Of a stretch of 64,000 nucleotides of DNA, positions 36,757 to 45,261 are shown piece after piece (position 1 is the stretch's first letter; each line of letters begins with the position of its first letter). Both the position numbers and the translations under genes were made by a program. Source of the DNA: Pirellulales bacterium. GTDB taxonomy: Bacteria; Planctomycetota; Planctomycetia; Pirellulales; JACPPG01. The notes beneath the pieces are model-generated. The model was not told the DNA's origin. It worked only from the letters and a program-made list of their open reading frames with translations, and searched no databases. The stretch lies in assembly GCA_036499395.1 (NCBI GenBank), contig DASYDW010000063.1:416817-480816 (forward strand), given 5' to 3'.

Positions 36757-39282
36757 CTAGTGGTTGAACAGGAATTCCTTGGTATTAACCAAAGCCCACA
36801 GGATGTCCTCATAGGCTTGCTGCTTGTTCTGATTCTTGGCGACGTGCCCCGTGGCGATGGCCAGTTCGTCCGAAGCGGGCTCGCGTGCGTAAACGCACAG
36901 ATACAGCTCGCGCACTTTCTCTTCGTCGCTGCGCCCGGCGTCGGCCGCCAGCCGTGCCGCCCGGCCGGTGCCATTGGCCAGTTTGCCCTGCACTTCGGCC
37001 GAGTTGAGCAGATGCAGGCTTTGCGCCAGGTTCGCCTCTTGCGAGCGCTCGCATTCGCAGGCGCTGGCCGCCTCGGGCTTGCCGAAGACGGTGAGGAAGT
37101 ACGAGTTCACGCCCGTATCCGGAATCTGCACCGCACGGGTGCCGGCCGGCAGGCCCGAGAAACTACTCGGCGCCGCGGTCACACCGTCCAAGGCATCCAG
37201 CAGCACTTCGGCCGTCAGACGCTTCGGATAGTAGCGCGAGAAATTCTGCTTGTCGTTCAGGTTGTAATCGTTCGGCAGAGCGCTGAGCTGGTAAACATTC
37301 GACCGGCAGATCGTGCGAACCAGATCCTTCAGGTCGAAATGCGAACTGATGAAATGGCTGGCCAGCGCGTCGAGCAGCGCCGGGTTCGACGCCGGGTTCG
37401 TGACCCGCATGTCATCCTCGGGGTCGACGATGCCGCGGCTGAAGAAGTGCTTCCAGTAGCGATTGACCAGCGACTTGGCGAAGAACGGGTTTTGCGGGTC
37501 AGCCATCCAATCCACCAGCGCCTCGCGCGGGTCACGCTCGGCCGAGATGTCGCTCGGCTTCGCCCCCAGGCCCGTGGGCGCCAGGCTTTCGTTCGTCTTG
37601 GGATTTGTCGCGCGAGCCAAGCCGCGCTTGCTGTAAACGCGCAGCTCTTCGGGCAGGTCCCCCGGCTTGCGCGCTACTTGCGAGAAGAAGGCCGAGAAAC
37701 CGTAGTAGTCGCGTTGGCTCCAGGCCTCGAACGGATGATGGTGGCAGCGGGCACATTGAATTCGCAAGCCAAGGAACAACTGGGCGCTGTCCTCGACCTG
37801 CTGATTCGCATCTTTCACTTCGCGATACCAGGCAACCGGCGGATTTTCGCCGACATCGCCCGACGCGGTCAGAATGTCGCGCACGAACTGGTCGTACGGC
37901 TTGTTGATGTACAGGCTCTCGCGAATCCAATCGTGGAACGCGTACGTGCCACGCATGTAATTGGGATTTTGCCGGCGGTTTCGCAGCACCGCGGTCCATT
38001 TATTAGCGAAGTAGTCAGCATATTCCGCGCTATCGAGCAAACGGTCGATCGCCCGATCGCGTTTGGCCGGATCCTGGTCAGCCAGAAAGGCGCGGGACTC
38101 TTCCAACGTCGGCAGCCGGCCGGCAATATCGACCGAAACGCGACGCAGGAACGTGGCGTCATCGCAAACCGGCGACGGCGGTACGCCCAGAGTTTTCAGC
38201 TTGGCGAAGACGGCATCGTCGACGAAGTTCTTCGAAGGAGGCAGACTGTCGACGCTGGCCCCCAATGGAACGTTCGCGCGAAATACACCAACGTGCCCCT
38301 GATAGCGGGCCATCACGGCTACGTCGCCCGTCAGGTCGAGGGTCTTCACCAAACCCAGCGGCGAAACCTCGGCCATTTCCGTGTCGTTCGGGTCGAACTG
38401 TGCGAGGCGTGTTACATCCTCGACCGTGCCGTCGGTGTAATGCGCTACGACCGCGATCTGTTGCTCACCCTGACGCGATAGCACGGCGTGACTGGGCAGT
38501 ACCTCGATGCTGGCCACCTTCGGGTCGGTGTCCTTCCCGTAGGGCATGCCTTGCGAGATCCACCGCTTAAGCAGCCGGTACTCGAGCGAGTCGCGGTCCA
38601 GACGCTGACCACCGCCGTGCGGAATCGCATTGATCGGCTTGGTCAACAGCAGGCTACGATCGGGCGCGGCCGGAAAGAGACGCCGGCCGCGAGCCTCCAT
38701 CACCAGGTGCTCGTAATCTTCACCTGGCTCGAAACCGAGCAGCGACAGCTTGAAGCCATTCTGACCGCTGGCCTTACCGTGGCAGCCGCCACTATTGCAG
38801 CCGAGCTTGGTAAATATCGGCACGACCTGATTCGGAAAATTGATTTGCGGATCGTCGACAAAATGATCGACCGTCACGTCGGCCGTCGATTGCAGTCCAT
38901 TGGGCCCGACGGCCGTGATCTTTGCTTGACCATCGGCCAAGGGAGTGGCCAGTCCGGTGCTGTCGACACTGACAATGCCGGCCGGATTGGACTGGTACGT
39001 GATCTGCCGCGTGACGTCGCGGGTTCCGCCGCCGGCGTACTTGGCCGTGATAGCGAGTTGGCGCTGCGCATCCCGTCCGCGCAACAATAGATTATTGCCG
39101 GTCGAGAACGATAGCTCAGTCGCGGCGCCCAGGTCCGCCGCGGGAATCGGCGTAGCGGCCGGCTTCGCGGGAGTGGCCGTGGCGATTTCTTCACCACATG
39201 CCGACGGGACGGACCATCCGAAGGCGAAAACGCCGACACAGAAAAACACTACAGCGCGGGAAAACACGGTCGCTGGAGTCAT
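36757..39282 (-). CDS. DUF1549/DUF1553 protein with Ig-like (BIG2) domain
   Basis: 841 residues, exported (signal peptide about 1-30). An Ig-like BIG2 domain (LAITAKYAGGGTRDVTRQITYQS, then GIVSVDSTGLATPLADGQAKITA) precedes a cytochrome-like segment, KLGCNSGGCHGKASGQNGFKLSL, whose CNSGGCH spacing is CX4CH rather than CX2CH. A second BIG2-like unit (YTDGTVEDVTRLAQFDPNDTEMAEVSPLG) follows, then DUF1549 (FLRRVSVDIAGRLPTLEESRAFL; QCARCHHHPFEAWSQRDYYGFSAFFSQV with CxxCH) and DUF1553 (PREALVDWMADPQNPFFAKSLVNRYWKHF). It heads the minus-strand cluster and probably works with the PPC and WD40 proteins at the envelope. Biochemical function is not known for the family. Confidence 0.92.
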   Translation of the reverse strand: MTPATVFSRAVVFFCVGVFAFGWSVPSACGEEIATATPAKPAATPIPAADLGAATELSFSTGNNLLLRGRDAQRQLAITAKYAGGGTRDVTRQITYQSNPAGIVSVDSTGLATPLADGQAKITAVGPNGLQSTADVTVDHFVDDPQINFPNQVVPIFTKLGCNSGGCHGKASGQNGFKLSLLGFEPGEDYEHLVMEARGRRLFPAAPDRSLLLTKPINAIPHGGGQRLDRDSLEYRLLKRWISQGMPYGKDTDPKVASIEVLPSHAVLSRQGEQQIAVVAHYTDGTVEDVTRLAQFDPNDTEMAEVSPLGLVKTLDLTGDVAVMARYQGHVGVFRANVPLGASVDSLPPSKNFVDDAVFAKLKTLGVPPSPVCDDATFLRRVSVDIAGRLPTLEESRAFLADQDPAKRDRAIDRLLDSAEYADYFANKWTAVLRNRRQNPNYMRGTYAFHDWIRESLYINKPYDQFVRDILTASGDVGENPPVAWYREVKDANQQVEDSAQLFLGLRIQCARCHHHPFEAWSQRDYYGFSAFFSQVARKPGDLPEELRVYSKRGLARATNPKTNESLAPTGLGAKPSDISAERDPREALVDWMADPQNPFFAKSLVNRYWKHFFSRGIVDPEDDMRVTNPASNPALLDALASHFISSHFDLKDLVRTICRSNVYQLSALPNDYNLNDKQNFSRYYPKRLTAEVLLDALDGVTAAPSSFSGLPAGTRAVQIPDTGVNSYFLTVFGKPEAASACECERSQEANLAQSLHLLNSAEVQGKLANGTGRAARLAADAGRSDEEKVRELYLCVYAREPASDELAIATGHVAKNQNKQQAYEDILWALVNTKEFLFNH

Positions 39283-39531
39283 ATGGCTCCTCCCGTGAGC
39301 TTTTAATCGAGGCGGGGTGCGGGCAGGTAACTAGCGGGAGCCCGGATTATCGCATTCCCCCCGGATGATTGCAATGATTTTTGAAAGCGCGTTTATGTGT
39401 TGATGCGTGGGAGGAAGGCCTGGCGGGGGGATCGTGGGATGCCGAGGCGGCTGCAAGGGAGCCGGGAAGGCCTCCGCAGAGAGCGCGGCGCTAAGATACA
39501 CCGGCCCCACAACTGGTTCGTACGCCTGGCG

Positions 39532-40647
39532 CTACGATCGTTTTGTGACCGCGCCCCGGTTCAGGGCGTCGATCAGTTGTCGCAAGCGGCCCAAGCTGCG
39601 CCGATTAAAGCGGAAGATCAGTCGCGGGAGGGGAGATAGCTGTGGTTCGTCCTTTTCATCCGGCAGGGCAGCGCCAACGGTGAATTGCCCATCGACCAGG
39701 ATATCGCTGAACTCGGCGTTGATATTGTCCAACAGTTCAGCCGTGGGGGTCTGGCTCAGACGCACCACGAGCTTGTTTTTCACGTACCGCATGCTGTGAT
39801 AGACGCGGTAGAACTGGTCGATTTCGCGGACGGCGGCGTCGACGCTGTCGGTCATCATGTACAACGACAGGTCCTCGGGCGAAATCATGCCGTGCCCCAG
39901 CAGGCGGCGCTTGATGTACTCGTCGAAGTCGGACCAGAAGTTGCCCCCCTTCTCGTCCAGGAAGACGACGGGGACGATGTCGCGCTTGCCGGTTTGCAGC
40001 AACGTGAGGACTTCGAATCCCTCGTCGAGCGTGCCGAATCCACCTGGCAGCAGGCAGACGGCGTCGCACTCTTTCACGAACATCAACTTGCGCGTGAAGA
40101 AATACTTCATATAAACGAGCTTCGGATCGCCGGCAATGACGGGATTCGAGTATTGCTCGAAGGGGAGCATGATGTTCAGCCCCATCGAGTTTTCGCGCCC
40201 CGCGCCCTGATGCCCAGCCTCCATGATGCCGCTGGCGGCACCGGTGACGACCAGCCAACTGCGGGCGGCCATTTCGCGGCCGAAGTCGACCGCCTGCTGG
40301 AACGTGGCTTCGTGGGGACGGGTACGCGCCGAGCCGAAGACTGTAACCTTGCGGCGCGAGCGGTAGGGAGAAAAAACCTTGAAGGCCCAGCGCAGCTCGC
40401 GCAAGGCGCGGCTGAGGATCTTCAAATCGCCACGGCTCGTGCGATCCGCAGCGAGCTTGTCGGCCGACTCCTTGATCATGGCGATCAAGTCGCTGGCCCG
40501 ATCGGCGTTCCAAGTATCCGTGATGCCCCCCACAGTATCGAGCGCGGGAGGTTCGCGCTGCGGTGCCGTATCGCTCAAGACAATGCCTGCTTCGGGACGT
40601 GGCTGCGACAGAACCTGCGGATGCGGCGGGGGGCGGGCGGCAGCCAT
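39532..40647 (-). CDS. LOG family (TIGR00730-like) protein
   Basis: 371 residues. The core is a Rossmann-like LOG/lysine-decarboxylase-like fold: [16 protein letters not shown] near 105, [19 protein letters not shown] near 135, and the signature [21 protein letters not shown] near 210. The PGGxGTxxE motif is the phosphoribohydrolase active site of cytokinin-activating LOG enzymes, and bacterial homologues release the base from nucleoside monophosphates; the true substrate here is unknown. The N-terminal ~70 residues are a low-complexity Pro-rich extension, and a C-terminal extension of ~90 residues follows the core. Start at ATG 40647 (MAAARPPP); the frame is open further upstream with no protein-like sequence. 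Confidence 0.88.
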   Translation of the reverse strand: MAAARPPPHPQVLSQPRPEAGIVLSDTAPQREPPALDTVGGITDTWNADRASDLIAMIKESADKLAADRTSRGDLKILSRALRELRWAFKVFSPYRSRRKVTVFGSARTRPHEATFQQAVDFGREMAARSWLVVTGAASGIMEAGHQGAGRENSMGLNIMLPFEQYSNPVIAGDPKLVYMKYFFTRKLMFVKECDAVCLLPGGFGTLDEGFEVLTLLQTGKRDIVPVVFLDEKGGNFWSDFDEYIKRRLLGHGMISPEDLSLYMMTDSVDAAVREIDQFYRVYHSMRYVKNKLVVRLSQTPTAELLDNINAEFSDILVDGQFTVGAALPDEKDEPQLSPLPRLIFRFNRRSLGRLRQLIDALNRGAVTKRS

Positions 40648-40779
40648 CGTTGAACGCCTGCGCACCTTCCGGCGATTACACCTCTGATTATACACACCGC
40701 CGATGCGCGGCGCGTAGCCGATCGGCCACCGCCCGTCCCCGAGCGCCGCGGCGCACCAGCAGATCTGCACTGACTGTAG

Positions 40780-40800
40780 CCGGGGGTCTGCGACCCCCGG
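40780..40800. repeat. Perfect 9-bp hairpin, possible dispersed intergenic repeat
   Basis: CCGGGGGTC at 40780-40788 and GACCCCCGG at 40792-40800 form a perfect stem with a 3-base loop, preceded by TGTAG. It resembles short GC-rich palindromes scattered between planctomycete genes. The surrounding region 40648-41016 contains no recognisable gene. There is no T-run, so intrinsic termination is not supported. Confidence 0.6.
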
Positions 40801-41016
40801 AGCGACACTGTGTGAGGTCCCGTCCTCGAAGAGGCCAGCTTCAGAAGACGCCGCGCAGATGCTCGACTTTGCCGTTCGCCTGCACGGCGCGGCGGTGCTA
40901 CTTGTGGCTCGCTCGGGGGCGGCATAGACTCAGTCGATCAGGGGGCCGTGCAAAGCTCGAAGGCCGAAGTCTCGGCCGAGCAGTAACACGGAATCTTCCA
41001 GTGATTTCGTTGCCTC

Positions 41017-41364
41017 ATGGATATCGCGCGCCACCAAAACGTATCGGTGATCGCGCTGGATACCGCTTACGAGGCGCTCGATCAGGCCAAATTCGACGCG
41101 GCGCAGAGCATGCTGCTCGAGCACGCGGAAACCGTCGAGCCGGCGCTCGTGGTACTGGATTTGTCGAAGACAGCCTACCTGGGCTCGGCATTCATCGAGG
41201 TGATCTTTCGCGCGTGGAAGCGGGTCAAAGCTCGCGAGGGGAAACTAGTGCTGTGCGGTGTGCAGCCGCTGTGCGCCGAAGTACTGCGAACGACGCGGCT
41301 GGATTCCGTGGTCGCATGCTTTGCCGATGTCGAAGCGGCGGTGCGGGGCGTGCAAATTGCCTAA
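41017..41364 (+). CDS. STAS-domain anti-sigma-factor-antagonist-like protein
   Basis: 115 residues, a single STAS domain: NVSVIALDTAYEALDQAKFDAAQ, then VVLDLSKTAYLGSAFIEVIFRAWKRVKAREGKLVLCGVQP and VVACFADVEAAVRG. The serine in YLGSAFIEV is at the position phosphorylated in SpoIIAA/RsbV-type antagonists. Such proteins release a sigma factor by binding an anti-sigma kinase in a partner-switching cascade. No RsbW-like kinase or PP2C phosphatase is adjacent, so the partners are unknown. Confidence 0.85.
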   Translation: MDIARHQNVSVIALDTAYEALDQAKFDAAQSMLLEHAETVEPALVVLDLSKTAYLGSAFIEVIFRAWKRVKAREGKLVLCGVQPLCAEVLRTTRLDSVVACFADVEAAVRGVQIA

Positions 41365-41389
41365 AGTTGCGACTGAGCGTGGGCGCAAT

Positions 41390-41417
41390 AAAAAACCGAA
41401 CGCCGGAGGCGCTCGGT
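41390..41417 (-). terminator. Intrinsic terminator for the small minus-strand gene
   Basis: Read on the minus strand: a 10-bp stem (ACCGAGCGCC with GGCGTTCGGT, one G-U pair), a 3-base loop (TCC), then a run of six T. It lies about 30 bases past the stop codon of the gene at 41448-41684. The plus-strand orientation lacks a T-run, so it does not obviously serve the STAS gene. Confidence 0.85.
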
Positions 41418-41447
41418 GGTGAGTCGTGATTGCTGCGTCGACGGCGA

Positions 41448-41684
41448 TTAGGCGCTCGGACGACGGCAATGCTGGTAAGCCAGGATGACTTCGTAAAGGT
41501 CGGTCGAGATCGTTATCTCGTCATCCTCGAAATCTCGCAGCCAGGTGCGCTCGCTGCGAACGGCGTCCGCCAGCAGCGGAAAGATTTCGCCCAACCGGAC
41601 TTGGATCGAGTGTTCCTGAGACCTCTGAGCCGTGGCGGTCGAGGAATCAGGGCCGAAATAGACGCGCAATTGGCTACGTGGCAT
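41448..41684 (-). CDS. Small acidic hypothetical protein
   Basis: 78 residues: MPRSQLRVYFGPDSSTA, a central helix (QVRLGEIFPLLADAVRSERTWLRDFEDDEI) and a C-terminal helix (STDLYEVILAYQHCRR). The start has AAGGA about 9-13 bases upstream and the gene is followed by a good intrinsic terminator, so it is very likely expressed. I recall a similar MPRSQLRVYFGP start in other planctomycete small proteins, but could not confirm this. Acidic and soluble, with no membrane segment or known domain. Its close position to STAS and tex may be coincidental. Confidence 0.75.
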   Translation of the reverse strand: MPRSQLRVYFGPDSSTATAQRSQEHSIQVRLGEIFPLLADAVRSERTWLRDFEDDEITISTDLYEVILAYQHCRRPSA

Positions 41685-41972
41685 GAAGACGCTTCCTTAC
41701 GTCGCGGATCCTGGGGACGAGCGTCGAGAGGCACCGCTATCGCCCGACGTCGAGCGCGTGGAATACCCACACGCGCTGGTTTGCGCCCACCCTGGAACGT
41801 TGATGAGTATCGGCCACGAGTGTTCTGTGGGTTTGCTCTATTTGGCGGAAAATTCGTTTTTTTCCCAGCAACCTGCTGGCGACGGTCGTTAGACCGACGA
41901 TGAGAATGCAGCGAGTGCGCTGTGTAGCGGCGGCGGGCAGGCAGGTTAGGCGAATTTGTAAAGGCTGCGCGG

Positions 41973-42001
41973 CTTGACACCGATCGCAGCCGTTCCTAGA
42001 T
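41973..42001 (+). promoter_or_regulatory. Sigma-70-type promoter for tex
   Basis: TTGACA at 41973-41978 and TAGATT at 41996-42001 with a 17-base spacer, close to the housekeeping consensus. Transcription would begin near 42008, about 70 bases before the tex ATG. The remainder of 41685-42076 contains no gene. Confidence 0.65.
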
Positions 42002-42076
42002 TGCGAAACGAGTAAGGTCTTATCCGCAGGAGCCTTGCGTTGCAGTTCATGCCAACGCGAGGGACACGCACAGCTC

Positions 42077-44707
42077 ATGATCTCTACGATCGATCTCGAT
42101 ATCGGCCAAGTCGCCGAGACTCTCAAGCTCCGCATTGATAGCGTTGCCGCCGTCGTCGATTTGCTCGACAGTGGCAACACAATCCCGTTCATCACCCGCT
42201 ATCGAAAAGATCAGACGGGCGGGATGGATGAGGAGCAAGTTCGCGCGATTCAGGAGCGCGTCGTCAAGCTGCGGCAATTGGCCGACCGCAAACAAACGAT
42301 CTTGCGTTCGATCGAATCGCAGGGAAAAACCACGCCCGAGTTAACCGCGCTGGTTGAAGCGGCCGACACGATGAAGCGTTTGGAAGATTTATATCTTCCG
42401 TACAAGCCCAAGAAGCAAACGCTGGCCACTGCGGCGCGCGGCCGGGGGCTGGAGCCGCTCGCGAATGAGATCCTCGCCAATGATCCAGCGTGCCAAAATC
42501 TCGACGCCCGCGCGGCCGACTTCGTAAACCCCGATCGTCAGTTGCAGAATATCGGCGATGTGCTGTTGGGCGTGGGACACATTCTGGCCGAGATGATCAG
42601 CGAGCGCGCGGACCTGCGCGGACGGCTGCGAACGATTCTCGAAGAGACGGGCCGGCTTGTCAGCAGCAGCGTCGAACCGGAGTCGAAGGAAGCGCCACCT
42701 GCCCCGGCCGTGACCGAGCCGACGGCCGACGCGGCAAAGCCCGAGACCCCGACACCGGCCGCGGCGAAAAACAAGAAGAATAAAGGAAATCGTGACGGTC
42801 ACGCGTTTCGCGATTTCTTCGACTACAGCGAAGCGCTATCGAAAATTCCGCCGCATCGGGTGTTGGCGTTAAACCGGGGCGAGCGCGCAAAATTCCTGCG
42901 CATTAAAGTCGATGTTGATATCGAGGCGATGCATCGCGTCCTGGACGAGTTAGTTCTCGACACAGCCACGCCGCATGCCGATTTCTTGCGCGGCGTCGCC
43001 CGCGACGCACTGGCACGATTGATCCTGCCCAGCCTGGAGCGCGAGGTGCGGCGCGAGCTGACCGATCGAGCCGAAACACACGCCGTCGAGGTGTTCGCTC
43101 GCAACTTGCGGAAGCTGCTGTTACAGCCGCCGATTCGTGAATGTCGCGTGTTGGCGCTCGACCCAGGCTTCAAAAGCGGTTGCAAGCTGGCGGCGCTCGA
43201 CGAGTTCGGCAACCTGCTGGACCACGGTGTCGTTCACCTGGTGGGCAGCGAAGAGCGCCGCACCGAGGCCAAGAACCGAGTCGTCGCGATCGCGCGCGAG
43301 CATCACTTGACGGCCATCGCCATCGGCAACGGCACCGGCTGTCGCGAGACCGAGCAATGGGTCAGCGAACTTTTGGCCGGCGAACTGGCCGCGGAAAATA
43401 TCTCGTACGCCATCGTCAACGAGGCGGGGGCCAGCGTCTATTCCACGAGCCAGATCGGGCGCGAGGAATTTCCGTCATACGACGCGACGCTGCGCGGCGC
43501 GATCAGTATCGGCCGCCGGCTGCAGGACCCGCTGTCGGAACTGGTGAAAATCGATCCGGCCAATATCGGCGTCGGGATGTATCAACACGACGTCAAGGTG
43601 AAGCACCTGCGCGATTCGCTGGACGGCGTGGTCGAGTCGTGCGTCAATTTCGTCGGCGTTGACTTGAATACGGCCAGCTCGGCGCTGTTGCGATACGTTT
43701 CGGGACTGAATCAGTTGACGGCCCAGCGATTAGTGACGTATCGCGTGACGAACGGGCCCTTTACGAGCCGGGCACAGCTTCGCTCGGTATTGGGGTTCGG
43801 CGAAGCGGCCTTCGTACAGGCGGCCGGCTTCTTGAAGATTACCGGCGGTGACAATTCTCTCGATGCGACGTGGATTCATCCCGAAAGCTATCCCGCGGCC
43901 AGCCAACTGCTCGAGAAGCTCGGCTATCAGCCTGCCGACCTCGCTGACAAAACGAAAGACGCGGAGTTAGCCGAACGATTTGCCGGCGCGAATTTCGCCG
44001 AGCTGGCGAAAAGCGTCCACGTCGGCGCGCTGACGCTAGCGGACATGGTCGGCCAATTGACCAGACCCGGTCGCGACCCGCGCGAATCGTTGCCCAAGCC
44101 GATTTTCAAAAAAGGCATTTTGAAGCTGGACGACCTCGCTCCCGGCATGGAGCTGATGGGAACGGTGCTGAACGTCGTTGATTTCGGCGCGTTCGTCGAC
44201 ATCGGGCTGAAGGATACCGGCCTGGTACACGTCAGCCAATTGGCGGCGAAGTTCATCCAGGATCCGCATGATTGCGTCAGCGTCGGTGACATCGTCACCG
44301 TGTGGGTCATGGCGGTCGATAAAGAGCGTCGCCGCGTATCGCTGACGCTGATCGATCCGGCCTCGCGGCGCGTCGAAGAGCGCCGCGCACCGCGTCCCGA
44401 GCGGCGCCGGCCCGAGGGTGCCGCCGCCGGCGCACCGGCCCAGCGATCCGGCGGTCAGCAACAGCAGCGCAGTGGCGGTGGCGGACGTCCCGGTGGTCAA
44501 CGTTCGGCGCGCCCGGATCGTGGCTCGGACCGGCAGCAGAAGCCGCATACGCCGCCGCGTCCCAAGCCGAAGCCGCGCCCCGTGGTTCCGTTGACGAAAG
44601 ACATGGCCGATGGTCGCGCCCCGATGCGCACGTTTGGCGATTTGAAGCAGTTCATCGAGATGAAGCGGCAGGATGACGAACCTTCGCCGGAATCGACGCA
44701 GAACTAA
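42077..44707 (+). CDS. tex: Tex-family RNA-binding transcription accessory protein
   Basis: 876 residues against about 770-780 for typical Tex. Order: N-terminal HTH/helical Tex domain (VVDLLDSGNTIPFITRYRKDQTGGMDEEQVR; LEDLYLPYKPKKQTLATAARGRGLEPLA), YqgF-like RNase H fold (VLALDPGFKSGCKLAALDEFGN), helix-hairpin-helix repeats (VNTAS-like LNTASSALLRYVSGL; VLGFGEAAFVQAAGFL) and an S1 domain (MELMGTVLNVVDFGAFVDIGLKDTGLVHVSQLA). Tex binds nucleic acid and affects transcription and RNA turnover; the molecular role is incompletely defined. Two unusual regions are present: an Ala/Pro/Lys insertion in the N-terminal part (about 200-250) and a Gly/Arg/Gln/Pro-rich tail of about 100 residues after S1. 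A TTG at 42035 is in frame, but ATG 42077 fits the family start better. Confidence 0.93.
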   Translation: MISTIDLDIGQVAETLKLRIDSVAAVVDLLDSGNTIPFITRYRKDQTGGMDEEQVRAIQERVVKLRQLADRKQTILRSIESQGKTTPELTALVEAADTMKRLEDLYLPYKPKKQTLATAARGRGLEPLANEILANDPACQNLDARAADFVNPDRQLQNIGDVLLGVGHILAEMISERADLRGRLRTILEETGRLVSSSVEPESKEAPPAPAVTEPTADAAKPETPTPAAAKNKKNKGNRDGHAFRDFFDYSEALSKIPPHRVLALNRGERAKFLRIKVDVDIEAMHRVLDELVLDTATPHADFLRGVARDALARLILPSLEREVRRELTDRAETHAVEVFARNLRKLLLQPPIRECRVLALDPGFKSGCKLAALDEFGNLLDHGVVHLVGSEERRTEAKNRVVAIAREHHLTAIAIGNGTGCRETEQWVSELLAGELAAENISYAIVNEAGASVYSTSQIGREEFPSYDATLRGAISIGRRLQDPLSELVKIDPANIGVGMYQHDVKVKHLRDSLDGVVESCVNFVGVDLNTASSALLRYVSGLNQLTAQRLVTYRVTNGPFTSRAQLRSVLGFGEAAFVQAAGFLKITGGDNSLDATWIHPESYPAASQLLEKLGYQPADLADKTKDAELAERFAGANFAELAKSVHVGALTLADMVGQLTRPGRDPRESLPKPIFKKGILKLDDLAPGMELMGTVLNVVDFGAFVDIGLKDTGLVHVSQLAAKFIQDPHDCVSVGDIVTVWVMAVDKERRRVSLTLIDPASRRVEERRAPRPERRRPEGAAAGAPAQRSGGQQQQRSGGGGRPGGQRSARPDRGSDRQQKPHTPPRPKPKPRPVVPLTKDMADGRAPMRTFGDLKQFIEMKRQDDEPSPESTQN

Positions 44708-44763
44708 TTTTCCTGGCGCAGCGACGACAAACGCAAAATCAGTTTCGGGGATGATTCGGCCGC

Positions 44764-45237
44764 ATGGATTTCGACGAGCGATTGAAAGAGGCCATATCTC
44801 GCGGTGAGCGTCAGCACGCGGCCAAGGCCAATAGCGCGGCGCGCGAGGCGGTCAGCGAGGACGAGCTACGCCGGCTGCACTCGCAATATCGCCTCGAGCT
44901 GTCCGAGCACATCGAGCAGGCCGTGCGCCGGTTGCCCGACCATTTTCTGGGCTTTCGTTACGAGTCGCTATCCGGCGAACGGGGCTGGGGTGCCGGGATC
45001 AGCCGCGATGACGTGCGGCGCGGCGGCAATTCGTTCAGCCGGTTGGAAGTCGCGATTCGCCCCTACTCCTCGTCGCACGTCGTCGAGTTAACGGCCAAGG
45101 GGACGATCTCCAACAAGGAAATCTTCAACCGCACGCACTACCAACGGATTTGGGAAGTCGACCTGGCCAACTATCGGCATACGATCGATTTGTGGATCAT
45201 CGAATACGCCGAGCGCTATGCGGCGCAGACTTCTTGA
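44764..45237 (+). CDS. Hypothetical protein
   Basis: 157 residues, soluble and mixed alpha/beta: a charged N-terminal helix (DFDERLKEAISRGERQHAAK), EDELRRLHSQYRLELSEHIEQAVRRLPDHFLGF, then a beta-rich half (RYESLSGERGWGAGISRDDV; RLEVAIRPYSSSHVVELTAKGTISNKEIFNR) and a final strand and helix ending in AERYAAQ. No family was recognised. It lies 56 bases after tex on the same strand and may be co-transcribed; it converges with the DUF4129 gene. Confidence 0.75.
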   Translation: MDFDERLKEAISRGERQHAAKANSAAREAVSEDELRRLHSQYRLELSEHIEQAVRRLPDHFLGFRYESLSGERGWGAGISRDDVRRGGNSFSRLEVAIRPYSSSHVVELTAKGTISNKEIFNRTHYQRIWEVDLANYRHTIDLWIIEYAERYAAQTS

Positions 45238-45261
45238 TCTTGCGTGGTAGGCTGTGCTGCG

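Noticed and set aside
36685..38481. A 598-codon open frame on the plus strand
   Set aside because: It lies antisense to the DUF1549/DUF1553 gene, whose domains are unmistakable. Long antisense frames are expected in GC-rich coding DNA; the product is Arg/Leu/Val-rich without any motif.
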